From positions 404,396,313 through 404,460,312 of the forward strand of contig NC_053389.1 of assembly GCF_905171765.1 (NCBI RefSeq): a stretch of DNA of 64,000 nucleotides, given 5' to 3'. This document shows, piece after piece, positions 11,370-22,278 of the stretch. The translations under genes were made by a program, and so were the position numbers. Source of the DNA: Bufo bufo. Its lineage: Eukaryota > Chordata > Amphibia > Anura > Bufonidae. Below the pieces are notes generated by a model. The model worked only from the letters and a program-made list of their open reading frames with translations. It was not told the DNA's origin and did not search any database. Positions within the stretch are counted from its first letter, which is position 1, and each line of letters starts with the position of its first letter.

Positions 11370-12000
11370 TATTTTTAGGATGCACACACTTTAAACAGGA
11401 GGTATAGCGCAATTAATGTCTCTGTCACCACCGCCTAATAAAAAATTACACTGAAATAATGTCACGGATATTTAGGTTGCACAAACGTTAAAAAGGAGGT
11501 ATAGCGCAAGTAATGTCGCTGTCACCACCGAATAATAAAAAATTACACTGAATGAATGTCGCTGATATTTAGGATGCGCACATGTTAAACAGGAAGTATA
11601 GCGCAAATAATGTCGCTGTCACCACTGCCTAATAAAAATTACACTAAATTAATGTCACTGATATTTAGGTTGCACAAACTTTATGCAGGAGGTATAGCGC
11701 AAGTAATGTCGCTGTCACCAGCGGCTAATAAAAAATTACACGGAATTAATGATATTTAGCATGGGCAAACGTTCTACAGGAGATGTATCGCAGGTAATGT
11801 CACTGCCACCAGCAGCAAAAAAATGTGACTGAATTTCACTGATATTTCGGATATGCAAACGTTATACAAGAGATGTAGCGCAGGTAATGTAACTGTCCGC
11901 AGCGGACACCGTCTACGGAAAAAGTACAATGTTACAGATATTTTTAGGCTGCGCACATGTAGTGCATGACAGGAGATGTAGGGCAGATAATGTTGCTGTC
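11370..12000 (-). repeat. ~110-bp subterminal tandem repeats of B1 (5' end)
   Basis: About six degenerate copies of a unit with 'ggaggtatagcgcaagtaatgtcgctgtcacca' character and 'gatatttaggttgcac'. The same unit, in the other orientation, fills 21080-22180 of B2. It lies between the 5' terminus and the transposase start and does not encode protein. Confidence 0.8.
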
Positions 12001-12732
12001 TGCATCGGCCAAACAATTGCAGCCAGATACAACTATAGTCATTAAAAGGACTTTTGGGTCTCTAACAAGTTTTAGCAATTTGGTGCAGGTTGTGCTAAAA
12101 ATAAATATTGCTGCCACACACAATAGTCCTTTAAAAGGACTTTTGGTTTTATAACAAGTATAAAAACTAAAATGTTGCTATTTCAATCTCTACACTATCT
12201 CTCCTTCTTCTCTCCAGCTCTCCCTCACTAATACGGAGCCGAACATGTGTTATTGGGTGCTATATAGCATATATATAGCACCCGATGACACGTTCCAGCC
12301 AGCCAATCACTGTAATGCTAGCAGCCAACATGGCTACTGCATTACAGTGAATGGCAGTACTTACCTGCACATTTATTGGCTGCGTATCAGCCAACAAACG
12401 TGTGGGAAGGAGACTCGAGCGTCGCGCTCGAGCACACGCAGTATTCGGCCGAACACTGCAATGTGTAGTCCGGGCATGCTCACCCAACACTACTTTCTGG
12501 CCTTCTCTGCCAGCAAGATCTTGTTGGTCAAGCTGCCTAGATAAAGCTACATATTGCAATGCATTATGTCTACTGTAAAATTTGCTGAGGAGGGATATTG
12601 GTAGAGGAATGCTTTTCAGAATTTAGCTATGCCCTATTTTAAGAGGAGGTAATGTTAAAGGGGCTGTCTCACTTCAGCAATTGGCATTTATAATGTTACA
12701 TAGTTACATAGTTAATATGGTTAAAAAAAATA

Positions 12733-14316
12733 CACTGCTCAAAAAAATAAAGGGAACACAAAAATAACACATCCTAGATCTGAGTTAATTAAATATTCTT
12801 CTGAAATACTTTGTTCTTTACATAGTTGAATATGCTGACAACAAAATCACACAAAATTTTTAAAATGGAAATCAAATTTTTCAACCCATGGAGGTCTGGA
12901 TTTGGAGTCACACTCAAAATTAAAGTGGAAAAACACACTACAGGCTGATCCAACTTTGATGTAATGTCCTTAAAACAAGTCAAAATGAGGCTCAGTAGTG
13001 TGTGTGGCCTCCACGTGCCTGTATGACCTCCCTACAACGCCTGTGCATGCTCCTGATGAGGTGGCGGACGGTCTCCTGAGGGATCTCCTCCCAGACCTGG
13101 ACTAAAGCATCTGCCAACTCCTGGACAGTCTGTGGTGCAATGTGACGTTGGTGGATAGAGCGAGACATGATGTCCCAGATGTGCTCAATTGGATTCAGGT
13201 CTGGGGAACGGGCGGGCCAGTCCATAGCATCAATGCCTTCGTCTTGCAGAAACTGCAAACACACTCCAGCCACATGAGGTCTAGCATTGTCTTGCATTAG
13301 GAGGAACCCAGGGCCAACCGCACCAGCATATGGTCTCACAAGGGGTCTGAGCATCTCATCTCGGTACCTAATGGCAGTCAGGCTACCTCTGGCGAGCACA
13401 TGGAGGGCTGTGCGGCCCTCCAAAGAAATGCCACCCCACACCATTACTGACCCAATAAAAAACCGGTCACGCTGGAGGATGTTGCAGGCAGCAGAACGTT
13501 CTCCACGGCGTCTCCAGACTCTGTCACGTCTGTCACATGTGCTCAGTGTGAACCTGCTTTCATCTGTGAAGAGCACAGGGCGCCAGTGGCGAATTTGCTA
13601 ATCTTGGTGTTCTCTGGCAAATGCCAAACGTCCTGCACGGTGTTGGGCTGTAAGCACAACCCCCACCTGTGGACGTCGGGCCCTCGTATCACCCTCATGG
13701 AGTCTGTTTCTGACCGTTTGAGCAGACACATGCACATTTGTGGCCTGCTGGAGGTCATTTTGCAGGGCTCTGGCAGTGCTCCTCCTGTTCCTCCTTGCAC
13801 AAAGGCAGAGGTAGCGGTCCTGCTGCTGCGTTGTTGCCCTCCTACGGCCTCCTCCACGTCTCCTGATGTACTGGCCTGTCTCCTGGTAGTGCCTCCATGC
13901 TCTGGACACTACGCTGACAGACACAGCAAACCTTCTTGCCACAGCTCGCATTGATGTGCCATCCTGGATAAGCTGCACTACCTGAGCCATTTGTGTGGGT
14001 TGTAGACTCCGTCTCATGCTACCACTAGAGGGAAAGCACCGCCAGCATTCAAAAGTGACCAAAACATCAGCCAGGAAGCATAGGAACTGAGAAGTGGTCT
14101 GTGGTCACCACTTGCAGAACCACTCCTTTATTGGGGGTGTCTTGCTAATTGCCTATAAATTTTCACCTGTTGTCTATCCCATTTGCACAACAGCATGTGA
14201 AATTGATTGTCACTCAGTGTTGCTTCCTAAGTGGACAGTTTGATTTCACAGAAGTGTGATTTGACTTGGAGTTACATTGTGTTGTTTAAGTGTTCCCTTT
14301 ATTTTTTTGAGCAGTG
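12733..14316 (-). mobile_element. Tc1-group transposon with TA duplication
   Basis: Terminal inverted repeats begin CACTGCTCAAAAAAATAAAG on both sides (12733 and, inverted, 14316), flanked by TA (12731-12732 and 14317-14318). The 1584-bp element lies in the untranslated tail of the CR1-like LINE and carries one transposase gene on the minus strand. Size, TA target and termini are as expected for Tc1/mariner. Confidence 0.93.
12992..14017 (-). pseudogene. Tc1-group (DD34E) transposase with one nonsense codon
   Basis: From ATG 14017-14015 the frame runs to the stop at 12992, about 341 codons, the usual Tc1 length. It is broken once, by TAG at 13600-13598 (codon 140, where relatives commonly have W). 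The N-terminal half holds the two helix-turn-helix DNA-binding domains and a GGGRRRAT linker. The catalytic part has LFTDES (first D), MQDNARPH (second D) and SPDLNPIE (E). I counted 34 residues between the second D and E. No frameshift was found, so this copy was lost recently or is only lightly decayed. Confidence 0.88.
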
Positions 14317-14849
14317 TACATAAGTCCATCAAGTTCATCCAAGGGATAGAAGGGGATGTGAATTTGAGAAAATGGAGTGAGACCCATATTTCTACACCTT
14401 TTCATAAGCATTAATGTCATTTACTTTTAAGAATTAATCTTGGCCCTTTTTAAAACTGTCCACTGTTGCTGCTGTGACCATGTCCTGAGGTTGACTATTC
14501 CACATATTCACAGTTCTTACCGTAAAGAAGCCTTGACGCCTCTGGGGACTGAACTTTTTCTCCTCCAGATGAAGGCAGTGCCCCCGTGTCTTTTGAGGGA
14601 ATTTTACATGGAACAGCTTTTCAGCAAATTTTTTGTATGGCCCATTTATATATTTGTAATGGTTAATCATGTGCCCCCTAAGATAGCTCTTCTCAAGACT
14701 AAATAATTTTAATTATTTTAATCTTTTCTCATAACTAAGACCCTCCATGCCCCTTATCAGCTTAATTGCTCTCCTCTGTACTTTTTGCAGCTCCAGTTCA
14801 TCCTTTCTATGGAGTGTTGCCCAGAACTGAATTGCATATTCCATATGAG

Positions 14850-15446
14850 TGAAAACAGAGAGAAAAAAAAGGAAGTTATTCCAGTCCTAAGGGATTGTGA
14901 AATCCCACAGGGGATGAAAAAGTATGGGCACCGACAGCAGTGGGATAGTGGAGACTGAAAAATCAATAGAATTGGGGCAGAGAAGGCAGCAAAAAAAGAG
15001 AATGTTTGATAGAGTCAAACACCTAAACGTATGTAATTAGGAGATGCGACAAATAAGAGGTGATTAGCGCCACTCCCTTACCCTTAGGTGGTAGTATATC
15101 CAGTACACAGGTCAAAAGCGTACTTGAGCTAGTTGGATGGAAATAGGTAAAGGGGGACTCCCAGGTCCCAATTTGGGGATAGATTGGTGATCTTGTGACA
15201 AATTAAATAAAAATAATAAAAATATAGGAAGCTTAAGGATCAATAAATAATAACGTAATAAAATTTGAAACAATATTATAAATAAAGAAAAGTAAAATTT
15301 GTATGCACTCACTTCGCTGGGGGGTAGTCAGCAGGATAAGCTCAAGACACCTGTGACTTTGAACACCCCTGGCCAGGATCGCATGGCCAGGGGGGTGAAA
15401 CTGTACACTGGTGAAACTGTCTCACCATGTCTATGTCGCGTCTAGT
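14850..15446. mobile_element. 597-bp unidentified insert in the CR1 fragment
   Basis: The LINE sequence AATTGCATATTCCATATGAG (14830-14849) reappears as AATTACATATTCCAGATGAG (15447-15466), after which the LINE continues. Removing the insert and one copy restores the LINE. The 20-bp duplication (2 mismatches) points to a retrotransposed insert. It has an A-rich left end, an AT-rich middle and a perfect 10-bp hairpin CCCCTGGCCA/TGGCCAGGGG near 15365-15392 followed by GTGAAAC. It may be part of a Penelope-like element, which begins just beyond. Confidence 0.55.
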
Positions 15447-15505
15447 AATTACATATTCCAGATGAGGCCACACCAAAGCTTTGTAAAGTGGTAATATTGC
15501 TAGGG

Positions 15506-16234
15506 CAAGCAACACTAACCGGATTGAACTGTTAAAAGCTATGCCCAAGGTCCCTGAGGAATATAAGGTCAGATGTATAGGCACCTTTGATGCCAATAAC
15601 AACCAGGTTTTTCGGATCCTGAAAAAACACTGGCATATTCTGTGGGCAGACAATGATCTAAGGACAGTAATAACACAAAAACCCAGTATCACCTACCGCA
15701 GAGGTAGGAATATTAAAGACACTTTGGTCCATAGTTTTTATCGACCTGCACTGCCTAACACCACCTGGCTTTCATCGAAAATAGTGGGTACTTACCCTTG
15801 TGAAGATTGCATCTTCTGCCCACTCGTCAAAAGGTGTCGAACATTCACCAACCCTGTGGACGACAAAGAATATCATATAAGACAGTATATCAACTGCAAG
15901 ACCAAAGGCATTGTCTATGCTGTTCAATGCACGTGCCCTAAGATCTATGGTGGCAAAACGTCTCAGGAGTTTAGGAGGAGAATTTCACAACATATAAGTA
16001 GCATCAACACCAAGGCTGACACGTCAATTTCCAGACATGTCAGGGCCCATCATGGCGGAGACCATAAGGGGCTTATATTCTGGGGTATCTGTAAGAAAAC
16101 CCTAGGTGTCAGAAAGCAGAAAGGGGGACCTGGATGCCATCCTGTTACAGGAAGAAACCAGGTGGATCTATAGGCTAGATAGCCTCAGCCCTAAAGGGCT
16201 TAATGAAGGTTTTGCCTTCACATCCTTTCTTTAA
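15506..16234 (+). pseudogene. Penelope-like element C-terminus with GIY-YIG endonuclease
   Basis: The frame reads from about 15511 (NRIELLKAMPKVPEEYK). It includes a segment typical of the reverse transcriptase to endonuclease connection (KKHWHILWADNDL, then SITYRRGRNIKDTLVHS), cysteine pairs C-x2-C (CEDCIFC), and a GIY-YIG-type nuclease: GIVYAVQC, C-x-KIYGGKT, then RRRISQH. A one-base shift near 16120-16127 throws the reading off after LGVRKQK. In the neighbouring frame the expected end continues as LDAILLQEETRWIYRLDSL and stops at TAA 16232-16234. The reverse transcriptase domain is absent, so this is a 5'-truncated copy. The enzyme would nick DNA for target-primed reverse transcription. 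Confidence 0.82.
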
Positions 16235-16239
16235 AAGTG

Positions 16240-17064
16240 AAGGAGTAGGAATACTTTATGTCGGTTTTCAAGAATTCTATAAATAATAATAATTGATAAA
16301 TATTAATTGGCATATCTTATTTTACATGACTGGTATTTTACTGTACCTTAAAATATTTAGTGTACCACAATGACTGTGTTGATCACGACAACACCTTCTC
16401 TGAGGGTACGTGTAATTTGATATTGATGCACTGTATATATATATTTTTTTAAAACAATGATATATAATGGCTTGCGACCTTCTGATATTATTTGACCTAA
16501 TATGCCAGTGTAGGACTGTAGATGAAATACAGGTGCAGTTTTTCCTGTGCTGCACAGTAGTCTGAACCCCCCTCAAGGCACATCAGTGTCTATTTATCAA
16601 TTGAGATCAACCTAAATCTCTTATTTTGTTTCTTGTGCTCCAAATGCTATGTATTTGTGGATAAAACCCACCAGCATATCAAATGATCATCAAGCACCCA
16701 TGTCACACTGTACCTGTACAGCTTGAGCAATATTGAGCTGTTTTATTCTAAGTTCAGGCGCAGGTATCATCTGCAAAAGTGTCCTAGCTGCTCTGTTCCA
16801 GGCCTAGACGCAGAACTTATTTGTATAGCTCTTCAGCCACTCACCCCTGTTGTGAGCGCCGCTCCCTCTAAGTCCAGGCCCAGCTTCCATCAGCGCAGCC
16901 TCTCTGCTGCCGACTCTAAGTGTGGGCGCAGCTCCTATCAGGTGACATCAGTTTAAGTCCATGCGCACCTGAGTGTAGCGCAGCGCATGCGCACTGGTAT
17001 CACCCTGGGCCGTTTGGTCTAAGTTTCTGCGCAACTCCGTTTGCGCAGCGCGGATTTGATGACG
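16240..17064. other. Possible Penelope-like 3' tail and degenerate repeats
   Basis: AT-rich sequence follows the endonuclease stop. From about 16740 to 17050 a degenerate repeat of 'ctaagtccaggcgcagctcctatcag'-like units appears, GC-richer than its surroundings. No open frame is convincing. It could be the retroelement's 3' untranslated region, but no boundary is visible. Confidence 0.4.
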
Positions 17065-17066
17065 TA

Positions 17067-17998
17067 CAGTACAGACCAAAAGTTTAGACACACCTTCTCA
17101 TTCAAAGAGTTTTCTTTATTTTCATGACTATGAAGGCATCAAAACTATGAATTAACACATGTGGAATTATATACATAACAAACAAGTGTCAAACAACTGA
17201 AAATATGTCATATTCTAGGTTCTTCAAAGTAGCCACCTTTTGCTTTGATTACTGCTTTGCACACTCTTGGCATTCTCTTGATGAGCTTCAAGAGGTAGTC
17301 CCCTGAAATGGTCTTCCAACAGTCTTGAAGGAGTTCCCAGAGATGCTTAGCACTTGTTGGCCCTTTTGCCTTCACTCTGCGGTCCAGCTCACCCCAAACC
17401 ATCTCGATTGGGTTCAGGTCCGGTGACTGTGGAGGCCAGGTTATCTGGCACAGCACCCCATCACTCTCCTTCATGGTCAAATAGCCCTTACTTTCAAAGT
17501 TTTCCCAATTTTTCGGCTGACTGACTGACCTTAATTTCTTAAAGTAATGATGGCCACTCGTTTTTCTTTGCTTAGCTGCTTTTTTCTTGCCATAATACAA
17601 ATTCTAACAGTCTATTCAGTAGGACTATCAGCTGTGTATCCACCTGACTTCTCCTCAACGCAACTGATGGTCCCAACCCCATTTATAAGGCAAGAAATCC
17701 CACTTATTAAACCTGACAGGGCACACCTGTGAAGTGAAAACCATTTCAGGGGACTACCTCTTGAAGCTCATCAAGAGAATGCCAAGAGTGTGCAAAGCAG
17801 TAATCAAAGCAAAAGGTGGCTACTTTGAAGAACCTAGAATATGACATATTTTCAGTTGTTTCACACTTGTTTGTTATGTATATAATTCCACATGTGTTAA
17901 TTCATAGTTGTGATGCCTTCAGTGTGAATCTACAATTTTCATAGTCATGAAAATAAAGAAAACTGAATGAGAAGGTGTGTCCAAACTTTTGGTCTGTA

Positions 17999-18001
<3 letters not shown>
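17067..18001 (-). mobile_element. Internally deleted Tc1-group element with long inverted arms
   Basis: Starts CAGTACAGACCAAAAGTTTAG and ends with its inverse, with TA on both sides (17065-17066 and 18002-18003). The inverted arms are long, about 240-260 bp (17067-17313 and 17740-18001). The right arm repeats, in inverse, the 3' end of the transposase gene. At 935 bp it is well below the ~1.6 kb of a complete element, so it can only move with help from a complete relative. Confidence 0.88.
17208..17593 (-). pseudogene. Tc1-group transposase remnant (two ends fused)
   Basis: ATG at 17593-17591 begins MARKKQLSKEKRVAIITLR, a normal Tc1 N-terminus, and soon meets a stop. The remaining sequence jumps to the C-terminal catalytic part with WPPQSPDLNPIEMVW (the E of the triad) and ends KGGYFEEPRI at 17208. 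The DNA-binding domain and both aspartates are deleted. Frame is not maintained between the two parts. Confidence 0.85.

Positions 18002-18032
<31 letters not shown>
18001..18032. repeat. (TA)n microsatellite
   Basis: About 15 TA dinucleotides follow directly on the Tc1 right terminus. The element's target TA is the first of them, so the exact duplication is ambiguous by a few bases. Confidence 0.95.
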
Positions 18033-18036
<4 letters not shown>

Positions 18037-20188
18037 ATAACAGTAATGTGTACTTTGCATGCATGGAGAGGATTGTTTCTGCATAGTCACTGCTGTATTC
18101 TATCCCCTACCCTGTGACCTAAATTATTACATTAAACCCTTCCGCGTTCTTGGACCACCATGAAATTTGTAATATGTTGTGCATCCTATAGTCAGGTGTC
18201 TCTTCTGTTGACTAAAATCTGTATGCATCATATAGTCAGGTGTCTCTTCTGCTACACATTAGTTTTAGTACCTGCTTTCAGATTCATGTATAAGCATTAA
18301 TTTTTTACAGCAGAACTTATACTTTAAGCTTTGCATTGATTACTTTGTCAAAAGTACAACTTGACAAATCCCAAGGAATGTTCTCTATAGTGGTTATGTG
18401 GAATATAATATTGAAACAGATCAAATCCATCAATGTAAAAAAAACTGTAGGTCAATCTCTCACAAACGGACATTTCCGCTGAGTAATAATTCCCAAGAAG
18501 AATAGTTAATGATGAAAAAAAAAAAATAAGGAAATTCCTTCTTTTGTGTGTTAATTTAAATTACCACAGAAAGAAATATTAGTTCTAAATAATATTGTAG
18601 TTTCTTAGTTAACAGTATACACACAATGTATACCAATTAAACAAGGAGGCCAATGTATTGGAAATCAATTTAATATATTTTATATTTATACGATGAGTGA
18701 AAACCCAGAATTGACAATATCTACTATTTAAATCACATTGCTTCAATATGCTCAGATCTAAGGCACTGCTTCTATCACACAGGCAATTTGGTTTAGTGTT
18801 TAGTATCTAAGTGTGTAACAAGTACTAATGAAAATGGTCCTCCATAACTGTAGTGGTCGCAATGGTCACAAATGCAACTGGGCTCCAAAGCCAGGAGGCC
18901 ACTACATCTGCAAGAGATAAATCCTAAAAATACAGAAAAAGCTTCATAAAAGCATCAGCTCCATGCAGGAGAAAAGGACTGTTCACCAATTAGGTCCTTC
19001 TACTCAGCTCCGTGCAGAGAAGTTCAGCCCTCATTCAGGTCCTTATACTCAGCTCACTGCACAGAAATTCAGGCTACCAGTCAGGTCCTTATACTGAGCA
19101 GGCTAGACCTTGCCGGCTGGTACGCGCACTACTCCCGTCCACCATCCTTCACTTTGCCCTCCTAATTCCTCTTGTATGGAACTTTAAGATTTTGCATTCT
19201 CTTTGGGTGTTGTTAACACAATATTCTAAATCAAAATCAATTTTCATAGTTGAGGTAACAAAGCATAATTTTTTACTTTAACTGTAATAATAATGGAAAA
19301 AAACCACCCCCAAATTACACCAAAATTATGCAGTTTTTGAACAGAGCATTTTGCTGCATTAGACGGGGGCAAAAATGATATAAATTCTGTGTATGAATAT
19401 ACCAGTAGACCATATTCATCATATTCTTAACTTGAAAATAAAAATTGCAAACGTGCATATTGATTATACTGGATGACTTCATATGTGGTGAATTTGGCTC
19501 AGATCTACCCCAAAGATATACTACATAATTAAATAAGATACATGTGAATGGGGTCTTGAAAACTACATGCACATGCATGACCCAGCCAATATGAAATACC
19601 CCATTCAGATGCTACAGAAAAAAACCCTGCAGGGAATAGAGGACATGCTGCTGATTTCCAAATCTGTAGTAAGCCTATTCTGTTGCAGAATTTCAGTGCA
19701 TTTCACCTGTTAATTCCACTGCATATTCTCAATGTGAAAGTGTTAACAAATCCAATTCACATACAGAGTAAAAATGCTATAAATGCTAGGGATTTTCAAA
19801 TCCACAGAATGCTCATGTGTATCTGTTGCAAATGTGCTTGATGTGTCTCCACAGATTTGATTTATTGCAATGCAATGAGTGAGATTTAAATCAAATACAA
19901 AGTCCATATAGAGGATGGAGTGGGACCAAAGCTGAGCATTTGCTATGCCTCTGCCTCCTTATCTACCAACTATGCCTTCAAATTACCATACACACATACA
20001 GAAGGGATAACAGCTCTGAAGCAAATAGTTATAAAAAGATAAGTACAATTATGAGCAGGTTTAGGTTTTCTTATGTTTGTTTAGAAATAGTTGACCTTAT
20101 CTAAAAACCTCTTATTTTGATACAAAGAGCACTTTAGTTGACAAAACATGCCTTAAAAACTACAATAAAACTCCTTGAATGGTTTGAT
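18033..20188. other. Intergenic DNA, no gene seen
   Basis: AT-rich, low in repeats compared with the rest. A ~55-bp direct duplication ('atagtcaggtgtctcttctg') occurs at about 18190-18260, and a second local repeat ('cagctc...tcaggtcctta') at 18990-19100. No reading frame shows a domain and no terminal inverted repeats were found. This is one of the few stretches that could be unique host sequence. Confidence 0.5.
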
Positions 20189-21079
20189 GTGTTGATTAGT
20201 GTTGAACGAATCGAAGTATCTGAAGTGGACTTCAATACGAATTTCAGGGAAAAATCTATTCATCGCAAAGCTGAATTTCCTAGTGCTTTGTGGTATCGAA
20301 TCAATTTTCCCTCATGGCGGAGGGAATCAAACTCACCTCATCCATTTGATCCCGTAGTGACCACACCGGCGCCATCTTGATTGAAGATCCAGTGCAAAAT
20401 CACATGTGGAGTGACGTATGACATCACCATGCCGGACAGGGTGATGACATCATCACGCACCACACAGGATTTTGTACTGGATCATCAATCAAGATGACAG
20501 CGGCGGCCTCAATGCAATCAAATGGAAGAGGTAAGGTTTTTTCTCTCACCGGATTAACCCCTGAAAGCCACAATGTGCAGCATCTGAGGGGTTGAATGCT
20601 GAGGGGCAGCACAATCATTGTTATCCTTCATTGTGTCCTCTAATTACTAGTGTTGATCGAGCATACTCGGCCAAACACCATTTTGACTCGAGCATCTCGA
20701 TGCTCAGCACATGGCGGTATCTGGCAGAATACCGCATGTGCTCGAGCGAAATGCTCGAGTCTCCTCCCCGCACGTTTCTTGGCTGCTACACAGCCAAAAA
20801 AAGTGCAGGTGAGTACTGCCCTCACTGTAATGCCATAGCCATGTTCCTTACTGGCATTACAGTAATTGGCTAGCTGGAAGGCGTCATTGAGTGCAATATA
20901 GCGCCTGATGACGCGTGTTTGGCTCAGTCTTAGTCAGGGAGAGCTGTTCTAAGGAAGGGACAGACAGTGTAGGAAGTGATATAGGAATAATTTTATTAGA
21001 AAAACTTTTAAGGACTATTGTTGTGTGGCAGCAGCAATATATATTTTTAGCGCAAACTGCGCTAAAAAGCTAAAGCTTT

Positions 21080-22180
21080 ACAGACCCAAAAGTCCTTTTA
21101 AGGACTATTGTGTGTGGCAGCAATATCTATTTTTAGCGCATCCTGCGCTAAATAGCGTGCAATAGTTAGGCCGCTGCAGACAGCAAAAAATATCTGTGAC
21201 ATCCAGTCTACTTTTTCAGTAGACATGTCCGCTGTGGACAGTGACATTAGCTGCACCACATCTCCAGTGTAAAGTGTGCGCATCCTAAAAATATCTGTGA
21301 CATCCAGTGTCCTTTTTTGGTAGACAGTGCCTGCTGCGGACAGTGACATTACCAGTGCCACATATGCAGTGTAACGTGTGCACTGAATTTTTTTTATCTG
21401 AGACATAAAGTGTACTTTTTCAATAGACGGTGTCCGCTTCTGACAGTGACATTACCAGTGCCACATCTCCTGTGTAAAATGTGCGCATCCAAAAAATATC
21501 TGTGACATACAGTGTACTTTTTCAATAGACGGTGTCCGCTTCTGACAGTGACATTACCAGTGCCACATCTCCAGTGTAACGTGTGCACTGAAAAAATGTA
21601 TCTGTGACATAGGGCTCATGCACACAACAGTATTTTGCGTTCCGTATTCGGACCGTATTTTGATTCCGTATATGGAACCATTTTTTTCAATGGGTCCGCA
21701 AAAGATGCGGACAGCACTCTGTGTGCTGTCCGCATCCGTTGCTCCGTTCCGTGACCCCGCAAAAATTATGAGACATGTCCTATTCTTGTCCGTTTTGCGA
21801 ACAAGAATAGGCATCTCTATAATGGGCCTCCTGTTCCATTCCGCAGATTGCGGATGGCACATGGATGGCATCCGTTATTTGCGGATCAGCAATTTGCACA
21901 CCATGAGCCCATACAGTGTACTTTTTCATCAGAGGGTGTCCGCTTCTGACAGTGACATTACCAGTGCCACATCTGCAGTGTAACGTGTGCGCTGAAAAAA
22001 TTTATCTGTAACATACAGTGTACTTTTTTCGTAGACGCTGCGGACAGTGACATTACCGGTGGTACCTCTCCTGTATAACGCTTCCTCATCCCAAATACCT
22101 GTGACATTTCCTGTAATTTTGTATTAGCCGCTGGTGACAGCATTGACATTAGCTACGGGATAAATCCTGTGTGATGTTTC
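21080..22180 (+). repeat. ~100-110-bp subterminal tandem repeats of B2
   Basis: Repeats share 'tctgtgacatacagtgtactttttc', 'agacggtgtccgcttctgacagtgacattacc' and 'gtgccacatctccagtgtaacgtgtgc' blocks. The array is interrupted by a MITE at 21612-21910. Equivalent to 11370-12000 in B1. Confidence 0.85.
21612..21910. mobile_element. MITE inside the B2 repeats
   Basis: Begins GGGCTCATGCACACAACAG and ends CACACCATGAGCCC, with a 3-bp duplication ATA (21609-21611 and 21911-21913). The 'gacatacagtgtac' repeat sequence is exactly restored if the MITE and one ATA are removed. The interior is built from inverted sub-repeats ('tgtccgcatccgttgc', 'cttgtccgttttgcgaacaag'). The 3-bp duplication suggests a PIF/Harbinger-like origin. 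No coding capacity. Confidence 0.85.
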
Positions 22181-22278
22181 CATATCCCAAATACCTTTTT
22201 AAACTTGTTTGCGCATACACTTCCAAATCCTATGCTACTGTACGTGTGACAGACTTTCAAGCATATATAATATTTAAT

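Larger units (their letters stand above)
1867..12492 (-). mobile_element. hAT element, family B, copy B1 (nested, disrupted)
   Basis: Minus-strand Ac-like hAT element. The low-coordinate end begins TAGTGTTGGTGGAGCACC (1867). The high-coordinate end reads GGTGCTC-type sequence ending TGCTCACCCAACACTA (12492), so the termini are inverted repeats. Flanking 8-mers AATTCTGG (1859-1866) and CTTTCTGG (12493-12500) match at 6 of 8 positions and are probably a decayed target duplication. Order along the element: 5' terminus near 12.49 kb, ~110-bp subterminal repeats, transposase relic, 41-bp 3' repeats, 3' terminus near 1.87 kb. The interior is split by hAT A1 (3413-7772), a 456-bp foldback insert (2874-3329) and an unexplained segment at 9085-9535. 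Copy B2 at 20648-25045 aligns along both ends and confirms the boundaries. Confidence 0.85.
12693..15505 (-). mobile_element. CR1-like LINE 3' fragment (split)
   Basis: Minus-strand 3' part of a CR1-like LINE. Coding remnants at about 14849-14434 read as the family's C-terminal tail, with LRGHMINHYKYINGPYKK, then QKTRGH and FFTVRTVNMWNSQPQDMV. Downstream the untranslated end runs to 'aactatgtaactatgtaac' near 12700, with short tandem TATGTAAC-type repeats typical of CR1 3' ends. It is interrupted by a Tc1 element at 12733-14316 and by a 597-bp insert at 14850-15446. The coding remnant resumes for about 60 bp beyond that insert. A piggyBac-like fragment beginning TTAAAGGGGCTGTC (about 12654) abuts its 3' end. 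Confidence 0.75.

Noticed and set aside
15365..15392. Perfect 10-bp hairpin followed by GTGAAAC as a second hammerhead
   Set aside because: The upstream core CUGANGA is missing and no cleavage triplet with stem I pairing is present. Kept only as a hairpin in the unidentified insert.
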